In this document: in pieces, positions 1-12,800 of the stretch
Position numbering within the stretch: position 1 is the stretch's first letter
Layout: each line of letters starts with the position of its first letter
Assembly (NCBI RefSeq): GCF_905147045.1
Contig: NC_065889.1
Coordinates: forward strand, 7,011,001 to 7,075,000
DNA from: Nymphalis io
Lineage: Eukaryota > Arthropoda > Insecta > Lepidoptera > Nymphalidae
Reading direction: 5' to 3'
Length of the DNA stretch: 64,000 nt
Program-made: the position numbers and the translations under genes
The notes under the pieces: model-generated
Seen by the model: only the letters and a program-made list of their open reading frames with translations
Told to the model about the DNA's origin: nothing
The model's database searches: none

Positions 1-1203
1 GACTGCTCGAATAATTTGCTATTTTGATTAGAGATTATAATAGTAAATACTTTTATTATATAATATATTCTATTTGTATTTATAAGCAGAGTTGCTATCG
101 ACGGCATCTAGTAAATGTGTAATACAAATGCCCTTTGCTCTAGTCGGTTATATTTATAACACATCAGTATTTATTAAAGCTAGTGGCCCGTTTCGACTTC
201 GTACGGATTGAACAGTTGTCTATTATAAAACATATTACATAGGTATAACTTATTATAAGACTAAGTAGTCACAGAAAATTTTGAAGAATATCTAAAACAC
301 GAATGTGCCTCCTTCCATATTTTTTTCTTAATCTGTTAGGTCGCTTGTAGTTCTGTTCGTTCTACATTATGAGACCTCTTGAAATAGTCTGTCCGTTATT
401 TTGTATGGATACGGATTCATTGCGCTAGTGCTCACGCCATCGCACCGTTGACCATCACCATAAATATTTTTGTTGCGCAAAAGTTTTAATTTTATATAAA
501 ATATTAATTTAAATTAAATAGTATAAAGGACCAACATGTTCGTTGTAAAGTTCGTTCGAGAGACACCGCGGTCGGTGTATTTTTATAGAGCGTTTTAATG
601 TCTTAAATAATAAAAAATATATTAAAGTTTCATTGCCGAGCACGAGATGAATTAATACTCACAAATAAAATAACTATACGCAATATACAAATGAAATTAG
701 TGATGCTTGGTTGGTTTTGAACGTAATTCGATTTAGATTCGATTAATTATTCCTATCCACTGCGCAGTGACAACTTATCTATTAGTGCTAATGGTATATC
801 GAGTTAATCGGAATGTGCTATTATTAAATTAAATTATTATTATTTTCTAAATAATTTAATAATACATTACATACAATTATTTGGAGCAAAATGCAAAGCT
901 TTTCACTAGTGACCACAAAGTAGAGAGCATTGTAAAATCATAAACTATACTACTAAACTTAGTACAGATTATAGAGAAGCAAATTTTAATTATAACAAAA
1001 TGAAACTATGTTTGTGATAGAAAATTATTTATTACAAGTATAGATTTAAAGGGACAAATTGATACTTAATTTAAATATCATTTATTTATTTTGTACACTT
1101 TTTTTTTTTTCTTAAATGTGTTTTATATATTATAACTGTATTTCATGAATTAGGGACTTCTGCAAGCGAGTCCTTCAAATGTTTTTCTTTTTTATAATTG
1201 TAG
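1..1203. other. Intronic or upstream AT-rich sequence, no exon seen
   Basis: This stretch precedes the first visible HACD exon. No ORF with HACD N-terminal character and no recognised repeat was found, so it is probably intron sequence of that gene. Confidence 0.5.
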
Positions 1204-3138
1204 GTATTACACGCCGCTATAAAGCTAGTACCTTCCAGCGTGATCGTCGTCTTGATGCAGGTTTATTCACGAGTGTTTCTCGTGTTTGGAGTCTTGCTGG
1301 CCACTAACGGCGCTACAATAAGCCCCGGCTTGCCGCTCTGTGTGTTAGCTTGGTCAATAACAGAAATAATACGTTACGCCTACTACGCATTTAATCTGCT
1401 AAACATCGTACCACAAATGCTATTGTTCTTCAGGTAAGTCTGCTACGATTATTTTTAATGTAATAAGTTATAAAAACTTATTCAATCATATGCCTGAAAA
1501 ATTAATGTATACACATAATTTTACTGGTGGTAGAGCTTTGTGCAAGCTCGTCAGGGTAGGTACCACCCACTCATCAGATATTCTACCGCAAAACAGCAGG
1601 ACTTGGTATTGTTGTGTTCCGGTTTAAAGGGTGAGTGAGCCAGTGTAATTACAGGTACAAGGGACATAACATCATAGTTCTCAAGGTTGGTGGTGCATTG
1701 GTGATGTAAATGTTAACATTTCTTAGAATGCCAATGTCTATGGGCGTTGGTGACCACTTACCATCAGGTGGCACATATGCTCGTCCGCCTTCCTATTCTA
1801 TAAAAAAATGAAGAAAATAAAACTAAATATAAATAAATTAATATTCTTTACATTAATGAAACGCTTCATATTCAATTGTAAAATTTAAGAATGGCACAAT
1901 CATGTACCTTTTTGTATTATGGAAACTGAGTATTGACTAAACTGAAAAAAAATTGCCATCTACTGAGTATATTTCGTCGGTTATTCTAAATGATATAGAT
2001 TGATAGTTCATTTAATTTCAAACAAAAGGAAGATTTTCGATAAAAAGCAAATGTAGTGCTTGTAGATTGAATGCAGATTTTCACTTATAATGTTTAAGTG
2101 TTGAAGGAAAAGTAAATTATTTAAATATTTGTTATTTCACATCTACTTAACCCCGCATTAACATAAGGTTAAATCATGGATCATTGTATTTTAATAGGAA
2201 TACAAATAATAAAACGTTTTAGAATATATCAAGCGACATTGTATGGACATAGTGGGCCAGGGCACAGGGCATAAAGGCATGCCAATCTTGGTAAATTGGT
2301 TCCATGTTTGGCAACGCTCTATAAAAGCCACCAAATTTTGTTTCAGTTATACTTAATATAAATTAATTATTATTTCCTTTGTATGTAAGAACAGCCTGTT
2401 AATGTCCCACTGCTGGGCTAAGACCTCCTCTCCATTTTGAGAAGGTTACTGGTTATGTTTCTGTATGTAAAAACCATTTATTAGTCTCTATTGTTTATTG
2501 AGAATTAAATTTATAGTAAAAAATTAGGAAACAGCAAATTAACAATTTGTAAAGCCGCTGCTTCAATGTCATAATTTGTCCATGTGAATATTCATAGCTA
2601 TATTATATTTCTTTAAGTTTCATAGATTTATTGTTTTAAAATGGGTTAGTTAATTTCCTATAATTGTGCACACAAATTACACTGTAAAAACTACCTCAAA
2701 GTTTAGAAAACGTCATAATAGGCATGGTGGTGATACATATACAGGTATAAGTAAAAACAGCAGGTCCGTCCATCTACTCTTCGTGCCAACTTCCTAGCAA
2801 AAGTTTGAATTTCAAAAATATCTAGTTAACTTGTATTTGAAAAAAGTGCTTACCTTAGACTAAACTGTTTGTTCTCTTTCAGATATTCAACGTTCCTCGT
2901 GCTGTATCCCCTTGGCATAACCGGAGAACTTCTATGCATGTATCACTCCTTAGATGAAATATCTGAAAAACAATTATTCACCGTATCTATGCCTAACAAG
3001 TGGAACTTTATCTTTAATTATTATTATTTCCTAGTATTCTATATGCTGTTATATATCCCACTGTTTCCGTTCCTCTTCGGTCACATGCTGAAGCAACGAA
3101 GAAAAATGTTAGGCGATGTTTCGAAAAAATCTGCATAA
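1204..3138 (+). CDS. Hacd: Very-long-chain (3R)-3-hydroxyacyl-CoA dehydratase, last two exons (HACD/PTPLA family)
   Basis: Two coding exons are seen, 1204-1433 and 2883-3138 (stop TAA 3136-3138), joined through a split AGA codon. The first has a TTGTAG acceptor and a GTAAGT donor. The second follows a pyrimidine-rich CTTTCAG acceptor. The joined peptide begins VLHAAIKLVPSSV and contains RYSTFLVLYPLGITGE. The Tyr and Glu of YPLGITGE are seven residues apart, as are the catalytic Tyr149/Glu156 of yeast Phs1. The family does the third step of the very-long-chain fatty acid elongation cycle in the ER membrane. Hydrophobic helices are evident, and the protein ends in KKSA, which fits a KKXX ER-retrieval signal. 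The N-terminal part must lie upstream of the window, because no matching exon was found in 1-1203. AATAAA occurs near 3210. The family match is strong; which insect paralogue this is cannot be told. Confidence 0.9.
1525..1806 (+). mobile_element. SINE family A copy (full length) in the HACD intron
   Basis: About 280 bp starting GGTGGTAGAGCTTTGTGCAA and ending in a CCTATTCTATAAAAAAA tail. The same sequence recurs more than a dozen times in this window in both orientations and at several divergence levels. It is probably a lepidopteran SINE. A box-B-like GGTTTAAAGGG lies near its middle. The family was recognised by repetition within the window, not by a database match. Confidence 0.8.
2388..2450 (-). 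mobile_element. SINE family C fragment
   Basis: Contains CCCACTGCTGGGCTAAGACC followed by the TCCTCTCC block, as in the full copies at 6400 and 57560. Only the distal end remains. Confidence 0.7.
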
Positions 3139-4639
3139 ATTATACGAAAATTTATAAATTGTTATTCTTAATCTCAGTCTTCTATTTTTAATTTCTTTTC
3201 TTAAAAGTTAATAAAAACGCTTATTAAAAGTTATTAATTATTGTCTATGATTTATTTATAACACTGTACCTTATTTTTATTCGTTTAGTATTTACTTTTT
3301 GTGTTTACTAGCTTCTAAGCTTCATTTCGTATGAGTATAAATAAGATTAAGTTAAAATATTATATTTAAAATGATATCATTTTCTGATTAAATGCTCACT
3401 CGCCAAGTATTGAAAACATAAGGTCATAAAGTCATCCAGTTATGTATTCAGTACGTGATCGCTGTGGACGAGGTGAATTATTATAAATACAAATTGAACA
3501 GATGAAAACTAAACAGTGACTGCTTTGAACTAACGATCTTCGATTACGATCCACGAGTTCTATCTAATAGGCCATCTCGTAAATATAATCATCATCTTGA
3601 AACTATACCGAGTATAAATAATGACGTAAATGTTAAGAGACCGTAGTTTCTATGACTGGCGCTGCGTGCGCGCCGTTAACGGTCAAATGCCTCACTTATT
3701 CGACTGATTTTATTATTATTTAAATAAATAAAATTTCACTTAAAGTAACTTTATATTATATATGTATATATAATTTAATTTGATAATCTATAACTTTGAT
3801 GAAGTTAAGAAACATAACTTATAAAATATATAGGAAATAAAAGAATATCACAGTTAATATTCACAACATTTTAAGTATCGTCTTTGTAAAAAAAACAGTT
3901 AATTAGTATAAAAACTTAAAGGAAACAATAATAAGGCCTTGAGTTGTACTAGTGAGTCATTAGCAGGAGACTTTGTACCAGGTTGCTTTAAAAGTTTGTT
4001 GTTAACAAAATTTGTATGTTCTAATGGTTCTGCGTACGTATCATATAATTATAAGAAATATATTTAATCTGTGTCGAACTTACAAATATAAATAATTTAG
4101 ACAATAAATCATATGTGAGTTCACTTGGTTTAATTTGATACCTCATGTGTCATCTCTTTTATATGTGACATTTGAATATTTTGTGCTCAACTATCGTAGA
4201 TATGCCAGAAGAAGAGAAACAAAAAATGAAATGAAATTAAAAAAGGATTATTAAATATTTAAGAATTATAACAACTCGATAAGACAAAGCAACTTTGGTT
4301 GTCATGTCATCGTCAAAGATTGTAATACTACTATACTTACTTACTTACTTCCCCTTAAACTTGTTAGGGAATTTTAGAAACACCTTAAGCTTTTGAGTAT
4401 TAGCAATGAAAATAGTTAATTTAAGACATAAGGCTCCGAGTCACTGCGAGCCTTGGACATATATATAACTATAAAAATAAATAAAATTGAAGTTGCCGTA
4501 TGTGATTTCAAAATAAATGCCTATTTACGAGCTACCAAAACTTCTTTTTTATTTTAGACTACCGCTACTTTCTAATGATTATTTAAATATTTTATATGCA
4601 TGATTCAAATAGGCATTATATGCGTTATCTATCTTGTTA
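3139..4639. other. AT-rich spacer without recognised gene
   Basis: No coding exon is supported. A decayed piece of the tRNA-like end of SINE family C lies at about 3520-3590 (GATTACGATCCACGAG then GGCCATCTCG). A short (ACTT)n run occurs near 4335. Confidence 0.5.
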
Positions 4640-5040
4640 GTCTAGTGGCTTGATATAAGGTTGTGGATCACGAGGTCCGGTGTTCAAAGCCCAGGGGCTT
4701 CGGGCCAGTAAAAAGTTATTGGATTTTTCTGTCGAAGACCCTCAATAGCAGTCCAGAGTCTGGAAGTGTGTACACTTTCATACCTCGGAAAGCACGTAAA
4801 ACCTTTGGTGATTATTTCCGTTGGTGACGGAATATCGTTCCATAGGATTATTAGAGTGACGAGAATAAAGAATGCACTTGTGTTTGAGCGCACATGTGTC
4901 CTCTATAATATATCCTGCGCAGTTGGCTAATCTCTCCTGAGTTTGGCCGCTGTGGCCGAAATCGGTCAGGATGACATAATGTACGTTGAAACGGCTGATT
5001 TTAATCAATTCAGCTACGTTGGCCGTTGACAGTGGCTGTC
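4640..5040 (+). mobile_element. SINE family B copy (tRNA-derived head)
   Basis: The head reads TTAGTCTAGTGGCTTGATAT and is tRNA-like. It is followed by the family-B body (TGGAAGTGTGTACACT, GCGCAGTTGGCTAATCTC) and ends in GGCCGAAATCGG. Other copies lie at 12020, 16480, 34130, 43545, 45775, 49163, 55830 and 59135. Confidence 0.75.
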
Positions 5041-6399
5041 ATCCACTTTTTTTTAAGTGCCCTTATAAGCAAGTATCCTTGAATAAAGAATTAGGTATTT
5101 GATTGATTGACTGAATCCTCCATAAGGACATCATCATAGTCGGTACGCCCTGTCCCTATTTTTTAGGATAAATAACGTTTGATTTTCATCGTGTTTGTAT
5201 TCATGTATATTATTAATATAAAAATTTTGATTAAATCTACCACTACCAACTTACCATAAATTATCGTTCTTTTTTACTTTTTTTTCAATTCTTTTTATAT
5301 AATTATCATTATTTGATAAAGATATTCGCACAGCGGTATATGATTTTGTTTTATCGTATTTACCTACCTATACCCTATGCCAATTGAAGAAGGTGTAAAG
5401 ATAAACAAACCTTAGATTAACATATTCCATGTGATTTGCTAATAGTTCTGCTGTATAATGAAGAACTTTTTGTAGTGCACAAAAAGTTCTTGATTAATTT
5501 ACCTTTATTTATAATTCAACACGATTCTTCAATTTCAGATTATTCAACTCTTCTTCTTCTCTACTTTTTATCTTACTACTTATAACCTCTTTAATTTAAC
5601 GTCCAGTTCCGATTACAATTTCATGGACATTAAAAACGCCATTTTTCATCAAACCATAATGAATATCATAGATTATTCAAGATCTCGACCAATTATATCG
5701 CTGTATCTGTTTTTTCGGCTTTGGTGTATGAAGTTGTAGGAGCGATATGTATTCCGACAGTATTTTGGATTTAGTAAACACAAACTCCAGTAACGACGGA
5801 TCCGTTAAAAACTGTTTTGAAATTACGGACATTTTGTGTGCATGTGTACTTAAATGCGACAACTATCTAGTTGTTGCTATATAATAATCTATGTATGCTC
5901 ATATATAATAACATATCAGTATATTTTAAAGACCAATAAGTTGGTGTATGTGCTTACACTTGTGGTACCTACTATCCTTATAATAGGTATATAAGTCCTG
6001 CACAGTCGGCTAGTCTTCTTGAGAAAGGCCGCCATAAGCGATAAGTATTCAAATATCATAATCGTATTTAATTTTTAAAAATTATGATATGTGTACTTGG
6101 ATTTTTGAACACAATAAATTGTGTTAACAAATAAGTTACAATACCCACGCTAAAAAGTGCTACGATTAATTAAGTCAATAACTGATAAGATAGTCTAGAC
6201 AGCTACGTATGTCTAAAATTATACTTTGTTCTACATAAAAAAAAGTTGGTTTGTATAATTTCTTTGTCGTAGGTATATACTATCGGCTATTTTAAATTAT
6301 TGTGTACAGTGACGGCCTTACCTCAAAAAATGATTTGTTGCAGTGTATGTGTATATATATGTATATATACCTAATTATACCCTGACTGCACTATATATA
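5041..6399. other. Spacer, no gene seen
   Basis: Apart from the 5461-5491 hairpin and a weak SINE-B-like remnant near 6000-6040 (GCACAGTCGGCTAGTCTTC), nothing coding or structured was recognised. Confidence 0.4.
5461..5491. repeat. Perfect 13-bp inverted repeat with 5-nt loop
   Basis: AAGAACTTTTTGT and its exact reverse complement flank AGTGC. No neighbouring gene explains it. It could be a small foldback relic. Confidence 0.6.
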
Positions 6400-6705
6400 T
6401 CCGTAACAGCCTGTGAATGTCCCACTGCTGGGCTAAAGGCCTCCTCTCCTCTTTTTGAGGAGAAGGTTTGGAGCTTATTCCACCACGCTGCTCCAATGCG
6501 GGTTGGTAGAATTCACATGTGGCAGAATTTCAGTGAAATTAGACACATGCAGGTTTCCTCACGATGTTTTCCTTCACCGTAATACGAGATGAATTATAAT
6601 CACAAATTAAGCACATGAAAATTCAGTGGTGCTTGCCCAGGTTTGAACCCACGATCATCGGTTAAGATTCACGCGTTCTTACCACAGGGCCATCTCGGCT
6701 TTTTT
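6400..6705 (-). mobile_element. SINE family C copy, full length
   Basis: Read on the minus strand it starts AAAAGCCGAGATGGCC with a tRNA-like A box. A B box, GGGTTCAAACC, follows, and the body runs to the conserved CCCAGCAGTGGGACATTCAC end. The tRNA-like head puts the element on the minus strand. A near-identical copy is at 57560-57867. Confidence 0.8.
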
Positions 6706-6742
6706 TTTCTATATATATATATATATATATATAGAAAAAAAA
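6701..6742. repeat. 42-bp perfect AT-rich palindrome
   Basis: T8-C-(TA)n-G-A8 is fully self-complementary. It abuts the tRNA-like head of the SINE-C copy, and a smaller CTATATATATATAG palindrome follows. Confidence 0.8.
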
Positions 6743-6972
6743 TTCTATATATATATAGAGTAATTAGTGTGGCATGAGAAGTGAATGATCGTGAGCTAGG
6801 AAAATATTCTTATTATGTTAATTAAATATAATTTAGGTAATAACTTTGTTAAGTATACCAATAATTATGAATGAATGCCTTTTTTATTATAAGCAGTTGT
6901 ATGAAATATATCTTAAAAACACATATAATATATGTCAAAAAATATGTTTACGAAGGAAGCCGAAGGTAAAGG

Positions 6973-7241
6973 GCTTGGTGGTAGGGCTTTATGCACCAAT
7001 TCGTCACATATTCTACCGCCAAATAGCAATACTTTGTATTGTTGCGTTCCGTTTTAAAGGCCAAATGAGCCAGCGTGATAACTGGCACACAGGACATAAA
7101 ATATCTTAGTTCTCAAGGTTGGTGGCGCATTGATGATGTAAGGAATGGTTAATATATCTTATAGCATCAATGTCTGCGGGCGGTGGTTACCAATTAATAT
7201 AAGGTGGCCCATTTGCCCATCCTCTGCCTATTTTACAAAAA
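6973..7241 (+). mobile_element. SINE family A copy
   Basis: Starts CTTGGTGGTAGGGCTTTATG and includes GTTGCGTTCCGTTTTAAAGG and the AAGGTGGCCCATTTGCCCAT block. Diverged from the 1525 copy. Confidence 0.75.
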
Positions 7242-7767
7242 GCGTACCTCATCATTAATCTGTATGACAAAACTGGTAATCCACATTAATCGAACACTTT
7301 CGCCTTCAGACACTGAAGTATTTTGGATGCCAAGATCTACATTGACTGGGTATAGTCGATCTGATATTGCTACAGACACTTCAGTGCCGTCCAAGATTCT
7401 ACAGAATCATAGTTTTTCTTATAGTTTAGATGTTCATAGCGACTAATTACACTCCTTGATTTTTTGTTTAACCTATCGTAGTTTAAATTTAAGGAAATAT
7501 ACGTTTTTTTTAAACAATTATTATGGTAAGGCTTTACATATTAAGATATGAATATGTAAATATATTTTACACGGTCGGTTGTTTTTAAGGTAGGCGACTC
7601 AAAGTCTGTGTTTTAAGTAACAGCCGACTGATAAATATACTTCAATATGACGTAAATAGATGCTTAAATACATGAAGAAAACTTCTATACATTCGCAACT
7701 CATGAGTAGAAGGCAGGGTCACTGCCAAATTCTATATGATATAATGGGTCTAGTCATTCTATATGAT

Positions 7768-7880
7768 AGTTACTGTACAAATCCTGACCGCGTGTAATGG
7801 TGGCAAGAATGCTAGCAGCATTTCCTCTTTGAATCGCAATTCCGATTTTCTGGGCGAAAATTGAACCAGCCCAGTTGTAA
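7768..7880 (+). repeat. Interspersed repeat D, copy 1
   Basis: AGTTACTGTACAAATC through GCTAGCAGCATTTCC to CTGGGC is repeated at 47576-47685 in the same orientation, with only a few substitutions over about 110 bp. The class is not recognised. Confidence 0.75.
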
Positions 7881-8224
7881 TATCTTTGTATATGCATTGT
7901 GTACATTTATATATGTAATTCAAATCATTTTCATTACTTTGACATTTTCAGCCCAAATGTATCCCGAACCTATATATAAATATATTACACCGTTATAATC
8001 TAAGATTAAAGCATCTCATTCCCGACTCTCGTTGTCAAACAAGGGATCGATTGAAAAACAAAACTCTAAATCACTATTTAGATCCGCAAATTGTTCATTT
8101 AACTACGCTATTGTATTTAAGCTTAGCAAGTGTCCAGAGTGAGATATAGGAACCTTGTAGGCTTAGTCATTACGGGCTCAATTTGGATATGATAAGGGTG
8201 ATAGGAAATGACAATTATTACAAT

Positions 8225-8352
8225 GAGATCTTGTAAGAGATCGCTCTTTAGCGACAAGACTGCCTTTTGTAACATCATTTATTATTTTATTTGTTTACTG
8301 TAATTGTCTTGTTTTGGTGTGCAATAAAGTGTCTTATTATTATTATTATTAA
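8225..8352 (+). mobile_element. Non-LTR retrotransposon 3' tail (RTE/CR1-like)
   Basis: The sequence runs through a CGACAAGACTGCCTTTTG block to a GCAATAAAGTG signal and a (TTA)n tail. It resembles the 3' UTR of lepidopteran RTE-type elements as I recall them. No ORF remains. Confidence 0.5.
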
Positions 8353-9755
8353 TGTACAGATGAACAAGGAAAACAAAAGTATTTGATAAAGTGACGATAA
8401 GTTAAGTGCAAAAAACGTACTTCATAAGAAGAAAAAAAAATTTTTTTCGTCACTGTTACGGGGCGTGGCTTAGTTGTAATAATATGTAAGAGCAACTTAC
8501 TTTACGTTAGAGTTTAGGAAGGAAGCTTCGACTGCCATAGACAAAATTATTTTAAAGCGAGGGAGTCTCCGGTGCTGTCTAACGTACAGCTGTTCAGGAT
8601 ACTAGAAGTCGTTAAGTGAACCGTTGTCTGAGTGGAATGCGATTTTCACAGACTGCTCAGGACGAAGACAGTTTGTAAATGTGGATCGAGAGTGCAATTC
8701 CGCAAAAGGGTTATATAATATTATTAAAGAACCGTTTTACTCCTCCGGTACGGAAACATTACGAGTTTTAAGAAGTTCGATTGTGGTTCCATCATCGTCA
8801 GGCGATTTTATTGTTTTTGAACTGCTTGCAAGCTTTTCTTACCTCACACAGTTCGACATCCCAAAGATATCGCTTCGATGACAGTGGCAGTTTAATTCAC
8901 TTATCATGAGAGCTGGTCAATACTCTAGCTCGTGACGAGATATACATGTCCGAGGTATATCTTAATTTCTCTCAGAATTTCAGTTCCGTCATCCAATAGT
9001 AGATATTTGTTACATAATATCTATCTCGTTCAATCGCATTGATCTAGACCCGAAAAACTTTAACACTAACTACCACAATGTTGATGACGAGGTATTTATG
9101 GACGAGAAATCTGACACCTTTTCACTCCCAATGATAAAAGAAATAAACAGATTTAAGAATTATCATGTCGTCCCCTGGTCTCGGATATCAGAGTTCAGAT
9201 AACCTTAGGACACTTCAGTTTAACCGCTCCATCTGGAGTATCTACATTACCTTATCTAATCCTCAATGTTATTGTATGTTGTCATGTGCATAGACCTTCA
9301 GTGGTAGTTAGGTTGTGGTAGTTAGATCTCTTCCGGATATTCTTAGCATCCCATGCAATAGGCAGGAGTAGCGAGATTTGAATTCTGAATATATTTCCAT
9401 CGTCGTCTTTTACGAACCTTCCAGGAAGAACGGAAGTGGTGCTATTCTATTACTCGTTTTATTACTCGTGCTTCTTTTAAAATTAAAAATTGTATTTTTA
9501 TTTTATTTGTATTAGTATGAAAGTATGTTTTTGGCAACAACATTATGGATATTTTTATCTTATAATAATATCGGATAAGGCTAAAAATTGTGTTTGAATA
9601 TTAGATTAATTATTTATGTATCGAGTTGACAATAAAAAGGAAAAACGAAATACATTTATTTTTTATCACAATAATTAAGATTTATATCATCATTGTCTAA
9701 TAAATAATAGCCATAATATCTATAGGATTATAGTTATCAATAAATCAAACGCTTG
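8353..9755. other. Spacer with one unassigned open stretch
   Basis: A plus-strand open frame of 85 codons (8624-8881) has no recognisable domain, no splice context and no close neighbour, so it is not called as a gene. The rest has no identified feature. Confidence 0.4.
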
Positions 9756-9789
9756 TATAAAGAGAAAAATATTTGATAAACATACAGTT
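9756..9789 (+). promoter_or_regulatory. Possible core promoter of the group-7 allergen-like gene
   Basis: TATAAA at 9756-9761 is followed 28 bp later by ACAGTT, close to the arthropod initiator, and then by the start codon at 9812. The spacing is right, but such short AT-rich motifs are common here. Confidence 0.4.
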
Positions 9790-9811
9790 CTAATTTTGAA
9801 ACACTAGAAAC

Positions 9812-12800
9812 ATGAAGAGTACTTCTACTAAAGCTTTAGTATTAATTTTTTTGGTAGCGGCGGCGGAGGCTAATATTATTAAGAGCAAAATAACTGCGTA
9901 TGTATTAGCTTGTATTTTTACTAATTTAATTTAAATTTAGATTAAATCAAAGTTAACTAAAGGCACTAAGTAATAGAAAATTGATTTTTATAAATTATTA
10001 CTTATTTTATTTGTTTTTTTTTTTTTTATAAGAATTACTTGATACTTTAAATAATGTATTTATATTTAAGACACTTGGTGGTAGGGCTTGAGTAGGTACC
10101 ACTTACTCATCACATACTAAGCAGCTATACTTAGTATTGTTGCATGCCGGTTTGAAGGGTGCGGGGCCAGTGTAATAGCAGGTACAAGGGACATAATCTT
10201 AGTTCCTAATGTTGGGGGCGCATGGCCGATGTAAGGAATAGTTAATATTTTTTACATCGTCAATGCCTATGGGTGCCTATGGGCGGGTAATGCCAATGGG
10301 CGGTGGTAACACATAACATTATACAACTTCCTACTGGAATTTGATGTAATAGGGCCGATTTTCTGAATCCCCAATTTTTGCATCCACGTTTCTAGGTCAC
10401 CAGAATCCAAATTCAACGTTTTTATAGATATGGCTGTGTGTGCTAAGCAATCGTCAATTATTATAGTATAGTTACAATAGTACATAAGTTTAGTTATTTC
10501 TCATGAGTTGTTCTTCACGGCGGGTAATTGTCATTTAATTATTAAGGTGGTTACAATACTATTAATTATGCTATATAATACCAATTAAATAAGATTTTGT
10601 TAGTTTTTCCCAGGGATTGATTTATTTGGCTTTTTAATGAGGGTTGAAACAAAATTTATATCTGCATATCCATCTATGACATCTGTTCGTATATAATGAA
10701 TATATTCAACGTCGATTTTTTTCTATTGTAGTCCAAAATGGAACAACGGTTTATCAGCGAAAGTCAACGACTATGTCGATGAGACTATTTCAATGATAGG
10801 ACCATTTTTGCAACAAAATGGCCTGGATCCCATGGAATTGCCAGAAATCGAAGAGGGGTTTGAAGTTGTTAGTATAATTTCAATTTTTATTTAAATGCTA
10901 ATTTTTGAATATTAATATAAATTATCATACTTGTATATTATGTCCTTAATTATTTGATACGCGAGTTTATTTTGAAATCACTTGGTGGTAAGACTTTGTG
11001 CCAGCCTATGTAGGTAGGTACACCACTACCACTCGATACATATTCTACCGCCAAGCAGGAATAGTTAGCATTATTGTGTTCCGGTTAGAAGGGTGAATGA
11101 GCTAGCTTAACTTCAGGCATCAGGAACATAACATCTTAGTTCCCAAGGTTGATGGCGCATAGGCGATGTAAGAGATGGTTAATATTTATTACAGTGCCAA
11201 TGTCTATGAGCGATAGTGACTGGCTGGCTACTTACTTTAAATAAAAAAATATATTGATTATTAAATGAGCTTCCAAGTATAATAAAAATAAATAATTAAT
11301 AATAGTAATAATTTTCGGAACCATATTTCAGAGGATTCTGTTAATCACGTACAGCGCGTGGCTTAAACTGCACGATGGTCAGATGACAGGACTCGTAAAT
11401 GTCGCTCGTTCTGGAGACCAGAATGTCAACTATTATCAAAAATCCCTGCGGGTGCGCGTTCAACTGCGATTCTCTGACCTCGAAGTAAGTATATGTTGTC
11501 ATTTTTAATTAATATTTTACCATATAATTAATTAAGTGGTTTGCTTGAAATAATAGAAAACAAGGTAACGTTACGATTATAAAACTATTATCTATATGTA
11601 AACTCGGGACATTTCAAGGAGTTCAAAGTAATTTAAAAAGAAAAGAATTTTCGTTGCTTTGAATCTGGGATATAACAATACATTCAAACGAAACGGTTGA
11701 CTCGTTTCATAATAGGCTGCACCCTAAACAGTTAAGCGTGTTTGAAATTAATTTCATTCAGTCTAACATTTTCTTTAAGTGTATATAAATTTTATTTCAA
11801 AATAATATTGAACTAGTGATTATTTTGTTGTGCAACGGTAATTATAGGTTTGTGATAAATAGGTACCAATATTTATCACGGTTTGACCTCCATTATGATA
11901 ACAAAACTTTTAAAACTAGACAAGTAATAATCAATACCTACTACATACGATATCGTTTCGATTCAATACCTGATGACAAGTGATGATGATGAAAATATGT
12001 GTTCGTGTGTGTATACTTTGTTGTTGTTGTGTCTAGATAAAGATTCCGAGGTCCTGGGTTTAAATCTGGGGTCTAACTAAAGTTATTGGGGTTTTCTGTT
12101 GAGAAATTATTATTAGCGTTCTGGAGTATGGGTATTAAGTATGGTATGAGTATTAAGTAGAATTTACGGAAGGCACATAAAGCTGTTGATACTGCTCCTG
12201 GACCCTTTCCAGTCGTGTCGGTTTTGCTAACCCATCGTATTATAAGAGTGATATTTTCACTTTCATCGGATTATAGAGTACACTTTCATACGATAATAAG
12301 TTATGCGCAGATGGCTCCCTTAAGAATGGCGAATTTTGGAAAACACATAATAATATGAGTTTTTTATAGATAAATGCATAGAAACATAGATAACAAAGAT
12401 AAATTGAAACAGATAAAACAAAAATATTTCAGAAAATAATAATTTTATTTAATATAAAAATATATTAAATATAGCAATATCATTGATTGATTATTGTATA
12501 TATGTATTAATTGTATATCATTAAATCTTATCTATCGATTAGATATTATTGTAAGTAATTAATGTGCCCAGTGGCCAATTCGAACGTTAATTAAATTGAG
12601 ACATTCGTAAAAGTAGACTTATAAAACTTGAAATTTTTAATTGTACTTCTATGTATTATTTTTTGAGGTAAAGTTAGCCAATCTTAGTCGGTATGGTAAT
12701 AAAAAAGTTAACCCAATAAAATGTCAAAACACTTTTTAACTTCGACAACGAACGACAGACTATGTACTTGACATTGTCAGTATTAACGTAAACATTGACG

